The notes below the pieces were generated by a model. It was not told where the DNA came from. It searched no databases and saw only the letters and a program-made list of their open reading frames with translations. Below are positions 1 to 6,962 of a DNA stretch of 9,353 bases, one piece after another; the stretch's first letter is position 1, and each line of letters opens with the position of its first letter. Source of the DNA: JBFKAV01 sp041621405 (lineage in GTDB: Bacteria > Pseudomonadota > Alphaproteobacteria > Rhodobacterales > Rhodobacteraceae); contig JBFKAV010000134.1 in the NCBI GenBank assembly GCA_041621405.1, positions 1 through 9,353 on the forward strand, in the 5' to 3' direction. Position numbers and translations under genes: made by a program.

Positions 1-1299
1 GCCGTGGCGTTCCTGCCGGGAAGCCAGGTCGACGTGCGCCCGGTGCGCGATGCCGGCCCGCTGATGGGCCTCAAGCAGCCGTTCCAGATCCTGAAGATGG
101 ATCGCCGCCGGGGCAACATCGTCGTCTCGCGCCGCGCCATCCTCGAGGAATCCCGCGCCGAGCAGCGTGCCGAGGTGATCGCCAAGCTCACCGAGGGCGA
201 CGTCGTCGACGGCGTGGTGAAGAACCTCACCGAATACGGTGCCTTCGTGGACCTCGGCGGGGTCGACGGCCTCTTGCACGTGACCGACATGGCCTGGCGC
301 CGGGTCAACCACCCCAACGAGATCCTCGAGATGGGCCAGAACGTGAAGGTGCAGGTCATCAAGATCAACAAGGAGACGCACCGCATCTCGCTCGGCATGA
401 AGCAGCTTCAGGCCGACCCGTGGGATACCGTCGAGCAGAAGTTCGCGATCAACTCGGTGCACAAGGGCCGGGTGACCAACATCACCGACTACGGCGCCTT
501 CGTGGAGCTGGAGCCGGGGATCGAGGGCTTGGTCCACGTCTCCGAGATGAGCTGGACCAAGAAGAACGTGCACCCAGGCAAGATCGTCTCGACCTCCCAG
601 GAGGTGGACGTGATGGTGCTCGAGATCGACCAGGCGAAGCGGCGGGTGTCGCTGGGCCTGAAGCAGACCATGCGCAACCCGTGGGAGCTCTTTGCCGAGT
701 CCCACCCGGTGGGCACCGAGATCGAGGGCGAGGTGAAGAACATCACCGAGTTCGGCCTCTTCGTCGGCCTCGAGCACGACATCGACGGCATGGTGCACCT
801 CTCCGACCTGAGCTGGGACCAGCGCGGCGAGGAGGCGATCCAGAACTACCGCAAGGGCGACGTCGTCAAGGCCGTCGTCACCGAGGTGGACGTGGAGAAG
901 GAGCGGATCTCGCTCTCGATCAAGCAGGTCGGCGGCGATCCCTTCGCAGAGGTGATCGACGGCGTGAAGCGCGGCTCGGTGATCACCGTGACGGTGACCA
1001 AGATCGAGGATGGCGGGATCGAGGTGGAGTACAACGGCATGAAGTCGTTCATCCGCCGCTCGGATCTCAGCCGCGACCGCGCCGAGCAGCGCCCCGAGCG
1101 CTTTGGGGAGGGCGACAAGGTCGACGTCCGCGTCACCAACGTCGACTCCAAGACCCGCAAGCTCGGCCTGTCGATCAAGGCGCGCGAGATCGCCGAGGAG
1201 AAGGAAGCGGTCGAGCAGTACGGCTCGTCGGATTCCGGCGCCTCGCTCGGCGATATCCTCGGCGCGGCGCTCCGCGGCAACGAGAAAGACGAGAAGTAA
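1..1299 (+). CDS. rpsA: 30S ribosomal protein S1, 5'-truncated by the window edge
   Basis: S1 is the large OB-fold protein of the 30S subunit that binds mRNA and helps load it for translation initiation. The reading frame is open from base 1, so the first part of the gene (start codon, first S1 repeat and most of the second) lies outside; 432 residues are visible of a protein usually near 560. Counting from the GTG at 4, the end of repeat two is at residues 1-48, and four further S1 repeats lie at about 64-134, 151-221, 237-308 and 322-393. The first three of these share the signature G-x-V-x-N-[IL]-T-[ED]-[YF]-G-[AL]-F-V, and the last is the most divergent, as is usual for S1. The acidic/basic tail after residue 400 (ending GNEKDEK) is typical of alphaproteobacteria. 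ihfB downstream is the usual bacterial neighbour. The GTG at 4 is internal and not a real start. Confidence 0.97.
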   Translation, partial: AVAFLPGSQVDVRPVRDAGPLMGLKQPFQILKMDRRRGNIVVSRRAILEESRAEQRAEVIAKLTEGDVVDGVVKNLTEYGAFVDLGGVDGLLHVTDMAWRRVNHPNEILEMGQNVKVQVIKINKETHRISLGMKQLQADPWDTVEQKFAINSVHKGRVTNITDYGAFVELEPGIEGLVHVSEMSWTKKNVHPGKIVSTSQEVDVMVLEIDQAKRRVSLGLKQTMRNPWELFAESHPVGTEIEGEVKNITEFGLFVGLEHDIDGMVHLSDLSWDQRGEEAIQNYRKGDVVKAVVTEVDVEKERISLSIKQVGGDPFAEVIDGVKRGSVITVTVTKIEDGGIEVEYNGMKSFIRRSDLSRDRAEQRPERFGEGDKVDVRVTNVDSKTRKLGLSIKAREIAEEKEAVEQYGSSDSGASLGDILGAALRGNEKDEK

Positions 1300-1327
1300 C
1301 CGGGTCCTTCCGGTCGGAAACAAGGTG

Positions 1328-1351
1328 CGGCGCCCCGGATCCGGGGCGCCG
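1328..1351 (+). terminator. Probable intrinsic terminator of rpsA: perfect GC-rich palindrome
   Basis: Beginning 29 bases after the rpsA stop, a 24-base segment is perfectly self-complementary. Its left arm CGGCGCCCC and right arm GGGGCGCCG are separated by GGATCC, giving a 9-bp stem of only G and C around a tight loop. It is followed by GTTCCC, not by a long T run, so it is an imperfect intrinsic terminator, although short or absent T tracts are common in very GC-rich genomes. Its position just after a highly expressed gene and before a separate promoter-like region supports the call. It may also protect the 3' end of the rpsA transcript. Confidence 0.6.
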
Positions 1352-1483
1352 TTCCCATGTCGGGCAAGCGGCACCGGGTGATTCGCCGCTGAGGCCCACG
1401 GCGGTCCCGCGAGGGGCTCCGCGCCGGCCGCAAACGCCGCGACAGGGCATTTCCGCGCCCAGAAATACACGGATTTCACTCGG

Positions 1484-1518
1484 TTACCGTTTCTCCGGCG
1501 GCGAATTCACCTTATAGT
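1484..1518 (+). promoter_or_regulatory. Possible promoter region upstream of ihfB
   Basis: The stretch from about 1460 to 1520 is clearly less GC-rich than its surroundings. It contains TATAGT at 1513-1518, a fair match to a sigma-70 type -10 box, about 60 bases before the ihfB start. A matching -35 box is weak: TTTCTC at 1490-1495 has 17-base spacing but few matches to TTGACA, and TTACCG at 1484-1489 is better in sequence but too far away. The position after the rpsA terminator makes a separate ihfB promoter reasonable. This is a candidate only. Confidence 0.35.
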
Positions 1519-1577
1519 CGAGCCAGCGCCCACGGCGAACGATGCGGCGGAGTCGGCTTTGCGGAGGGAGGCCCAAG

Positions 1578-1862
1578 ATGATCCGGTCTGAACTGATCCA
1601 GAAGATCGCCGACGACAACCCTCATCTCTACCAGCGCGACGTCGAGCGCATCGTCAGCACCATATTCGAGGAGATCATCGAGGCGCTGGCCCGTGGCGAC
1701 CGGGTCGAGCTGAGAGGCTTCGGCGCTTTCTCGGTGAAGAAGCGCGACGCGCGCACCGGGCGCAATCCGCGGACCGGAGAGGCGGTCCAGGTGGAGGAGA
1801 AGCATGTACCCTTCTTCAAGACCGGCAAGCTGTTGCGCGACCGGCTGAACGGCGGCGCCTGA
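1578..1862 (+). CDS. ihfB: Integration host factor subunit beta
   Basis: This is a DNA-bending nucleoid protein that pairs with IHF-alpha and sharply bends DNA at specific sites, affecting transcription, replication and recombination. The 94-residue product is the standard length. It shows the N-terminal helices of the HU/IHF family (MIRSELIQKIADD), the core turn VELRGFGAFSV at 43-53, and the beta-arm RTGRNPRTGE at 59-68 with the intercalating proline at 64. The alpha and HU subunits read differently in the N-terminal helix, so beta is the best fit. The ATG at 1578 is chosen because AGGGAGG at 1565-1571 lies six bases upstream and the family starts MI(R/T)SEL; an upstream in-frame start at 1542 would add 12 residues not usual for the family. 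The gene follows rpsA as in E. coli and shares one base with the next gene (TGATG). Confidence 0.96.
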   Translation: MIRSELIQKIADDNPHLYQRDVERIVSTIFEEIIEALARGDRVELRGFGAFSVKKRDARTGRNPRTGEAVQVEEKHVPFFKTGKLLRDRLNGGA

Positions 1863-2221
1863 TGCGGTACCTCAAGTTCGCCTTCCTCGGGGCCTTGGGC
1901 CTGATCCTTCTGACGGTGGCGCTGGCCAACCGCGGCGCGGTGACGCTGAGGCTGTTGCCGGAGGAGATGGACGCCTATCTCGGAGTCAACTGGGCGGTGC
2001 AGCTGCCGCTCTTCCTCGTGGTCTTCGGCGGGATCGTCGCCGGGCTTCTGATCGGCTTCGTCTGGGAATGGTTCCGCGAGCACAAGCACCGCGCGGCGGC
2101 GGCGCAGGCCAGGCGCGATGCCGCCAGGCTCGAGCGCGAGGTGACCAAGCTGCGCGAGACCGCCGCTTCGCCGGAGGACGAGATCCTCGCGCTCCTTGAG
2201 CAGCCGCGAAAGGCGGGCTAA
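1862..2221 (+). CDS. lapA: LapA-domain (DUF1049) small inner-membrane protein
   Basis: This 119-residue protein has two predicted transmembrane helices, at about 5-22 and 46-68. They are joined by a short loop with the LapA-type wording LANRGAVTLRLLP at 21-33. A charged, alanine-rich helix at about 72-101 looks like a cytoplasmic coiled coil. In enterobacteria LapA and its partner LapB act in lipopolysaccharide assembly control, and lapA follows rpsA-ihfB there too, so the position supports the family call. The lapB gene is not next to it here, so the LapB-linked role is uncertain in this organism. The start ATG overlaps the ihfB stop by one base (TGATG), which implies translational coupling. 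The ribosome binding site within the ihfB end is weak. Confidence 0.82.
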   Translation: MRYLKFAFLGALGLILLTVALANRGAVTLRLLPEEMDAYLGVNWAVQLPLFLVVFGGIVAGLLIGFVWEWFREHKHRAAAAQARRDAARLEREVTKLRETAASPEDEILALLEQPRKAG

Positions 2222-2227
2222 GCCCGC
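2213..2227 (+). promoter_or_regulatory. Small hairpin across the lapA stop, just before the trpF start
   Basis: GCGGGC at 2213-2218 and GCCCGC at 2222-2227 are exact complements around the three bases TAA, which are the lapA stop codon. The stem ends four bases before the trpF ATG and covers the place where a ribosome binding site should be. It could reduce trpF initiation unless ribosomes finishing lapA open it. The stem is short and may have arisen by chance in such GC-rich DNA, so a regulatory role is inference. Confidence 0.3.
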
Positions 2228-2231
2228 GCCC

Positions 2232-2876
2232 ATGAGCGAAGACGTCCGGGTGAAGATCTGCGGCCTCCGCGAGGCGGCGCATGTCGATGCCGCCGCGCGC
2301 GCGGGTGCGGCCTATGTCGGCTTCGTGTTCTTCCCGAAATCGCCCCGCAACATCGCCCCGGCGGCGGCCGCGGCGCTGGCCGCCCGGGTGCCGCCCGGCG
2401 TCGCCAAGGTGGCCCTGACAGTCGACATCGGCGACGCTGCGCTCGACGCGCTGGTGGCGGCGGTGCCGCTCGACATGCTGCAGCTTCATGGGCAGGAGAG
2501 CCCCGAGCGGGTGCAGGCGGTCAGGGCGCGGCATGGCCTGCCGGTGATGAAGGCGGTGGGGATCGCCGGCGAGGCCGACCTGCCGGCACTCGCGATTTAC
2601 GCAAGGATGGCCGATCAGCTCCTGGTCGACGCCAAGCCGTCACCCGGTGCGGCGCTGCCGGGCGGCAACGCGGTACCGTTCGACTGGCGCCTGATCGCCG
2701 GGCGGCGCTGGGCGGTGCCCTGGATGCTGGCCGGCGGGCTGACGCCCGGAAACGTGGCCGAGGCGATCCGGCTCACCGGCGCGCGGCAGGTCGACGTGTC
2801 GTCCGGGGTCGAGAGCGCACCGGGGGTGAAGGATGAAGCCCTGATCGCGCACTTCATCCAGGCAGCGCAGGCTTGA
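2232..2876 (+). CDS. trpF: Phosphoribosylanthranilate isomerase
   Basis: TrpF catalyses the Amadori rearrangement of N-(5-phosphoribosyl)anthranilate to CdRP, the third step from chorismate to tryptophan, in the cytoplasm. The 214-residue (beta/alpha)8-barrel is of normal length. Visible landmarks are VKICGL at 7-12 with the catalytic base Cys10, GFVFFPKSPRN at 30-40, LQLHGQE at 83-89, and LVDAKP at 131-136 with the catalytic acid Asp133. The phosphate-binding loops LAGGLTPGNV (166-175) and VDVSSGVE (187-194) close the barrel. The ATG at 2232 puts KICG at the usual distance from the N terminus; a TTG at 2196 would add an unrelated 12 residues inside lapA. No good Shine-Dalgarno is seen, and the region may be folded in a small hairpin, so translation is probably coupled to lapA ten bases upstream. 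The stop overlaps the next start. Confidence 0.96.
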   Translation: MSEDVRVKICGLREAAHVDAAARAGAAYVGFVFFPKSPRNIAPAAAAALAARVPPGVAKVALTVDIGDAALDALVAAVPLDMLQLHGQESPERVQAVRARHGLPVMKAVGIAGEADLPALAIYARMADQLLVDAKPSPGAALPGGNAVPFDWRLIAGRRWAVPWMLAGGLTPGNVAEAIRLTGARQVDVSSGVESAPGVKDEALIAHFIQAAQA

Positions 2877-3316
2877 TCCGGTTTCGCGAGGCCACCCGCG
2901 GCGATGTGCCCGCGGTGATCGCGCTGCTTGCCGACGACGCCTTCGGCGCGGCGCGCGAGACCGCTTCCATGGAGAGCTACCTCGGCGCCTACGACCGGAT
3001 GCGCGCCGAGGCAAGCAACCACCTGATCGTCGGCGAGGAGGCCGGCCGGATCGTCGCGACCTACCAGATCACCTTCATCACTGGCCTGTCGCACCGCGCC
3101 ACCCGCAGGGCGCAGATCGAGTCGGTGCGCGTCGCGGCCGACCTGCGCGGCAAGGGCATCGGTCATGCGCTGATGGCCGATGCCGAGGCCCGCGCCCGCA
3201 CCGCCGGCTGCCGGATGATGCAATTGACCACCCATGCCAGCCGCAACCGCGCCCGCGACTTCTACGACGCGCTCGGCTTTACCCCAAGCCACGTAGGCTT
3301 TAAACGCGAGCTCTAG
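2873..3316 (+). CDS. GNAT-family N-acetyltransferase, substrate unknown, between trpF and trpB
   Basis: This 147-residue single-domain protein has the GNAT fold that moves an acetyl group from acetyl-CoA to an amine. The N terminus IRFREATRGDVPAVIALL (2-19) is the usual first strand and helix. Motif A reads SVRVAADLRGKGIGHALM at 84-101, with the pyrophosphate-binding R-G-K-G-I-G at 92-97. Motif B follows with LTTHASRNRARDFYDALGF at 118-136, including the conserved N125 and Y131. The substrate cannot be told from sequence. The start is TTG at 2873, overlapping the trpF stop as TTGA. It is chosen because it gives the full first strand; the first ATG lies 32 codons in and would destroy the fold. 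The trpB start is 16 bases downstream, so the gene belongs to the trp operon. It may act on a metabolite or protein unrelated to tryptophan. Confidence 0.88.
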   Translation: MIRFREATRGDVPAVIALLADDAFGAARETASMESYLGAYDRMRAEASNHLIVGEEAGRIVATYQITFITGLSHRATRRAQIESVRVAADLRGKGIGHALMADAEARARTAGCRMMQLTTHASRNRARDFYDALGFTPSHVGFKREL

Positions 3317-3332
3317 CCAGCGGAGGCCCGAC

Positions 3333-4559
<1,227 letters not shown>

Positions 4560-4565
4560 GCATCC

Positions 4566-4579
4566 GGGCTCCTCAGCCC
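4566..4579. terminator. Weak candidate bidirectional terminator at the convergent junction
   Basis: GGGCT at 4566-4570 and AGCCC at 4575-4579 can pair around the loop CCTC. Two more C-G pairs are possible if two bases bulge out. The hairpin lies across the 13-base gap between the trpB stop and the stop of the opposing aminotransferase gene, and enters the end of the latter. There is no T run on either strand. It is the only structure seen at this junction, so it could serve both operons, but it is too weak to call firmly. Confidence 0.25.
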
Positions 4580-5853
4580 CCGGCGACGGCGTTGGCCGCG
4601 TCGGCGAGGGCCGCGTCGGTCAGGGCGAAATCCTCCTCGGTAAGCGCCAGGCTGGGATAGATCTTGCCCGGCGACTTGAAGACGCCCCGAGCGCGCAGCA
4701 CGGCGTTGAAGCGCGCGCTTTTCACCGCGTCGGCGCCGAGGACATCGCGGTAGGTGCGCACCTCGCGGTCGGTGAAGACGACGTCGAAAAGGCTCGGGTG
4801 GCCGACGACGCGGTGCGGGACACCGGCAGCCTCGAGATGGGTGCGAGCCATCTCCATCAGTCGGGCGCCGTTGGCGTGCAGGCGCTCGTAGGCGCCCTCG
4901 CGGCGCAGGATTTCCATCGTCTTGAGGCCGGCCACGGCGGCAACAGGGTTGCCGGAGAGCGTGCCGAGCATCATCAGCCAGCGGTCGGCGCCCACGCTGG
5001 CCTTGTCGAAATGGTCCATGATCGGCTTCTTGCCCGCGACGGCGGCGAGCGGGAAGCCGCCGCCGATGACCTTGCCCAGCGTGCAGAGATCGGGGGTGAC
5101 GCCGTAGGCCTCCTGCGCCCCGCCATAGGCGAAGCGGAATCCGGTGACTACCTCGTCGAAGATCAGGACGATGCCGTGACGGTCGCAGAGCGCGCGCAGC
5201 CCTTCGAGGAAGCCGGGCTCCGGCGGGACGATCCGTTGCAGCGGCTCGACGATGAGCCCCGCGACCCCAGCCCCGTGCTCGGCCAGCAGGCCCTCGAGGT
5301 AGTCCAGATCGTTGAAGGGCGCGATCAGCATCTCGGCCGCGACCGCCTCTGGGATGCCGGCGCTGTCGGGCACGGCCTGCGGGAAATTGGCGAGCCGGGT
5401 CGGCGCGAGGCTCATCTGCGCCTCGGCCGACATGCCGTGATAGCCGCCCTCGAACTTGACGATCTTGTCGCGTCCGGTGAAGGCCCGGGCGAGGCGGATC
5501 GCGTACATGTCCGCCTCGCCACCCGAGGCGAGGAAGCGCACCTGCTCGGCGCAGGCGACGGCGCGGCAGATCTCCTCGGCTAGCTCGACCCCGGCGCTGT
5601 TGTTGGCGAAGAACGTCAGGCCCTTCGGCAGCTGCTCGGCCACCGCTTCAAGCACCTCGGGGTGGCCATGGCCGAGGAGCATGGGCCCCGAGCCGATCAG
5701 GTAATCGACGTATTCCCTGCCGTCCTCGTCCCAGACCCGGCTGCCCCTGCCCTCGCGGATGAAGATCGAGGAGTCGAAGTTGCCGAACCCTCCGGCAGGC
5801 AGCACGGCCTGCGCTCGGGCGATCCAGGCGGCCTGGCTTTGGATGCGGTTCAT
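4573..5853 (-). CDS. Class III PLP aminotransferase, glutamate-1-semialdehyde aminomutase-like
   Basis: This 426-residue fold-type I PLP enzyme transfers or moves an amino group. The PLP lysine is K261 in LGKVIGGGFPLAA (259-271), the pyridine-nitrogen aspartate is D233 in IFDEVVTGFR (231-240), GGYHG at 136-140 stacks on the ring, and VEP at 202-204 is conserved. The phosphate-binding segment reads SGGEADMYAIRLAR (110-123), where true GSA aminomutases usually have SGTEATMSAIRLAR. Together with its place in a catabolic operon, this argues against heme synthesis (hemL) and for a transaminase of this subgroup, some of which act on beta-amino acids. The substrate is not known. ATG at 5853 gives the normal N terminus; a GTG at 5862 overlaps the upstream stop as GTGA and would add only three residues. 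It is the last gene of the operon and converges on trpB. Confidence 0.85.
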   Translation of the reverse strand: MNRIQSQAAWIARAQAVLPAGGFGNFDSSIFIREGRGSRVWDEDGREYVDYLIGSGPMLLGHGHPEVLEAVAEQLPKGLTFFANNSAGVELAEEICRAVACAEQVRFLASGGEADMYAIRLARAFTGRDKIVKFEGGYHGMSAEAQMSLAPTRLANFPQAVPDSAGIPEAVAAEMLIAPFNDLDYLEGLLAEHGAGVAGLIVEPLQRIVPPEPGFLEGLRALCDRHGIVLIFDEVVTGFRFAYGGAQEAYGVTPDLCTLGKVIGGGFPLAAVAGKKPIMDHFDKASVGADRWLMMLGTLSGNPVAAVAGLKTMEILRREGAYERLHANGARLMEMARTHLEAAGVPHRVVGHPSLFDVVFTDREVRTYRDVLGADAVKSARFNAVLRARGVFKSPGKIYPSLALTEEDFALTDAALADAANAVAGG

Positions 5854-5858
5854 GGGGC

Positions 5859-6962
5859 TCACTCTAGGATCAGGTCGGGCGGGCCGAGGCTCTCGCGGTC
5901 CGGTGCGACCCCGAGGCCCGGCCCCTCGGGCGGGGCGATGCGGCCGGCCTTGCGCGCCGGGGCGCCGGGGTCGAGGCGGGGGGCGACGTAGCCCGAGAGG
6001 TCGCAGACGTTCAACACCCGCGCTGGGTCGGTCGCGGCGCCGAGATGCAGGAGCGCGGCGGTCACGATGTCCGAACCCCAGGTATCCTCGATGCACATCT
6101 TCGCGCCGAGATGGAGGCAGAGGTCGCGCGCGGCGCGGAGGGGCGTGAGCCCGCCGAACTTCGAGAGCTTGAGCGCGACCGCATCCATGCAGTCGCGGGC
6201 ATGACCGTCCAGAAGGCTCGCGGTGTCGTGCACCGTCTCGTCGAGCTTCATCGGCAGGCCGGTCGCGGCGCGCACGCGGGCGCAGTCCGCAATGGTGGCG
6301 CAGGGCTGTTCAAGCATCACGTCGAGATGCGCCGCGGCGCGGCCGACGCGGGTTGCGTCGAGCGAGGTGGCGCCGCAGTTCCAGTCGCCGTAGACGAGCG
6401 GGCCCGGGCCCACCGCCTCGCGCACCTTCGTCAGCCGCTCGACATCGGTCTGCCAATCGCCCGAGGCGCCGAGCTTGACCTGGAACTGGCCGATCCCCTC
6501 AGCCAGGGCCTCGCCGGCGATCCGGGCCATCTCGTCCGGCGCGATGCAGGTGATCGAGTGATAGAGGGCCATGTCCGCCGCCCGCCGCCCGCCCATGAGC
6601 CGGTAGAGCGGCAGGCCGGTCGCCTTGCCGGTGATGTCCCAGAGCGCGATGTCGAGCGCCGACTTGGCGTAGGCGTGGCCCGGCAGGAAGGCGTTGGCGC
6701 GGGCGGTCACCGCCTCGGGGCCGACTGGGTCGGCGCCGAGGATCACCGGGGCCAGCTCCGCGAGCGCCGGGGCGACGCCGCGGGCAAAGGCCGGCAGGTA
6801 GTGCGGGATCGGGCAGACCTCGCCCCAGCCGGTCAGGCCCGCGTCGGTGTCGAGCGCGATCACCACGGTCTCGACGGTGTCGCAGGTCTTGCCCTCGGCC
6901 ATGTAGTAGGCCTCGTGGCTGGCCAGCGGCAGATGCCAGAGCGAGAGCCGGGTGACCTTCAT
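5859..6962 (-). CDS. Mandelate racemase/muconate lactonizing-type enzyme, cis-3-hydroxy-L-proline dehydratase-like
   Basis: This 367-residue member of the enolase superfamily has an N-terminal capping domain (1 to about 125) and a (beta/alpha)-barrel. Such enzymes remove the proton next to a carboxylate with help from Mg2+. Metal ligands are D193 (GDWNCG), E218 (LEQP) and D241 (LDETVHDT). Acid/base lysines are K163 (QVKLG) and K265 (LKLSK), placed on opposite faces of the site, and IEDTWGSDI at 291-299 closes the barrel. The first lysine of the usual K-x-K motif is Q161. The wording SHEAYYMAEGKTCDTVE, CPIPHYLPA, YHSITCIAPDE and GDWNCGA reminds me strongly of cis-3-hydroxy-L-proline dehydratases, which give an enamine that becomes pyrroline-2-carboxylate. 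That is recall, not alignment. An epimerase role is the alternative. ATG at 6962 overlaps the upstream stop (ATGA), and the 3' end overlaps or nearly meets the aminotransferase. Confidence 0.85.
   Translation of the reverse strand: MKVTRLSLWHLPLASHEAYYMAEGKTCDTVETVVIALDTDAGLTGWGEVCPIPHYLPAFARGVAPALAELAPVILGADPVGPEAVTARANAFLPGHAYAKSALDIALWDITGKATGLPLYRLMGGRRAADMALYHSITCIAPDEMARIAGEALAEGIGQFQVKLGASGDWQTDVERLTKVREAVGPGPLVYGDWNCGATSLDATRVGRAAAHLDVMLEQPCATIADCARVRAATGLPMKLDETVHDTASLLDGHARDCMDAVALKLSKFGGLTPLRAARDLCLHLGAKMCIEDTWGSDIVTAALLHLGAATDPARVLNVCDLSGYVAPRLDPGAPARKAGRIAPPEGPGLGVAPDRESLGPPDLILE

Noticed and set aside
420..1517. A 365-codon plus-strand frame overlapping rpsA
   Set aside because: It is the shifted frame of rpsA, dominated by Arg, Gly and Pro, and no domain is seen. 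rpsA is certain in the other frame.
1440..1577. An IHF binding site for autoregulation upstream of ihfB
   Set aside because: The region is AT-richer than its surroundings, but I found no convincing match to WATCAANNNNTTR.
3286..3300. Hairpin AAGCC/GGCTT at the end of the GNAT gene as a terminator before trpB
   Set aside because: The stem is only five pairs, it lies inside coding sequence, there is no T tract, and trpB follows 16 bases after the stop with its own ribosome binding site.
5854..6096. N-terminal extension of the aminotransferase up to 6096, and similar extensions of the two enolase-superfamily genes
   Set aside because: The extra residues are arginine- and proline-rich and lie out of frame over the upstream gene. 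Family N termini begin at 5853, 6962 and 8065.
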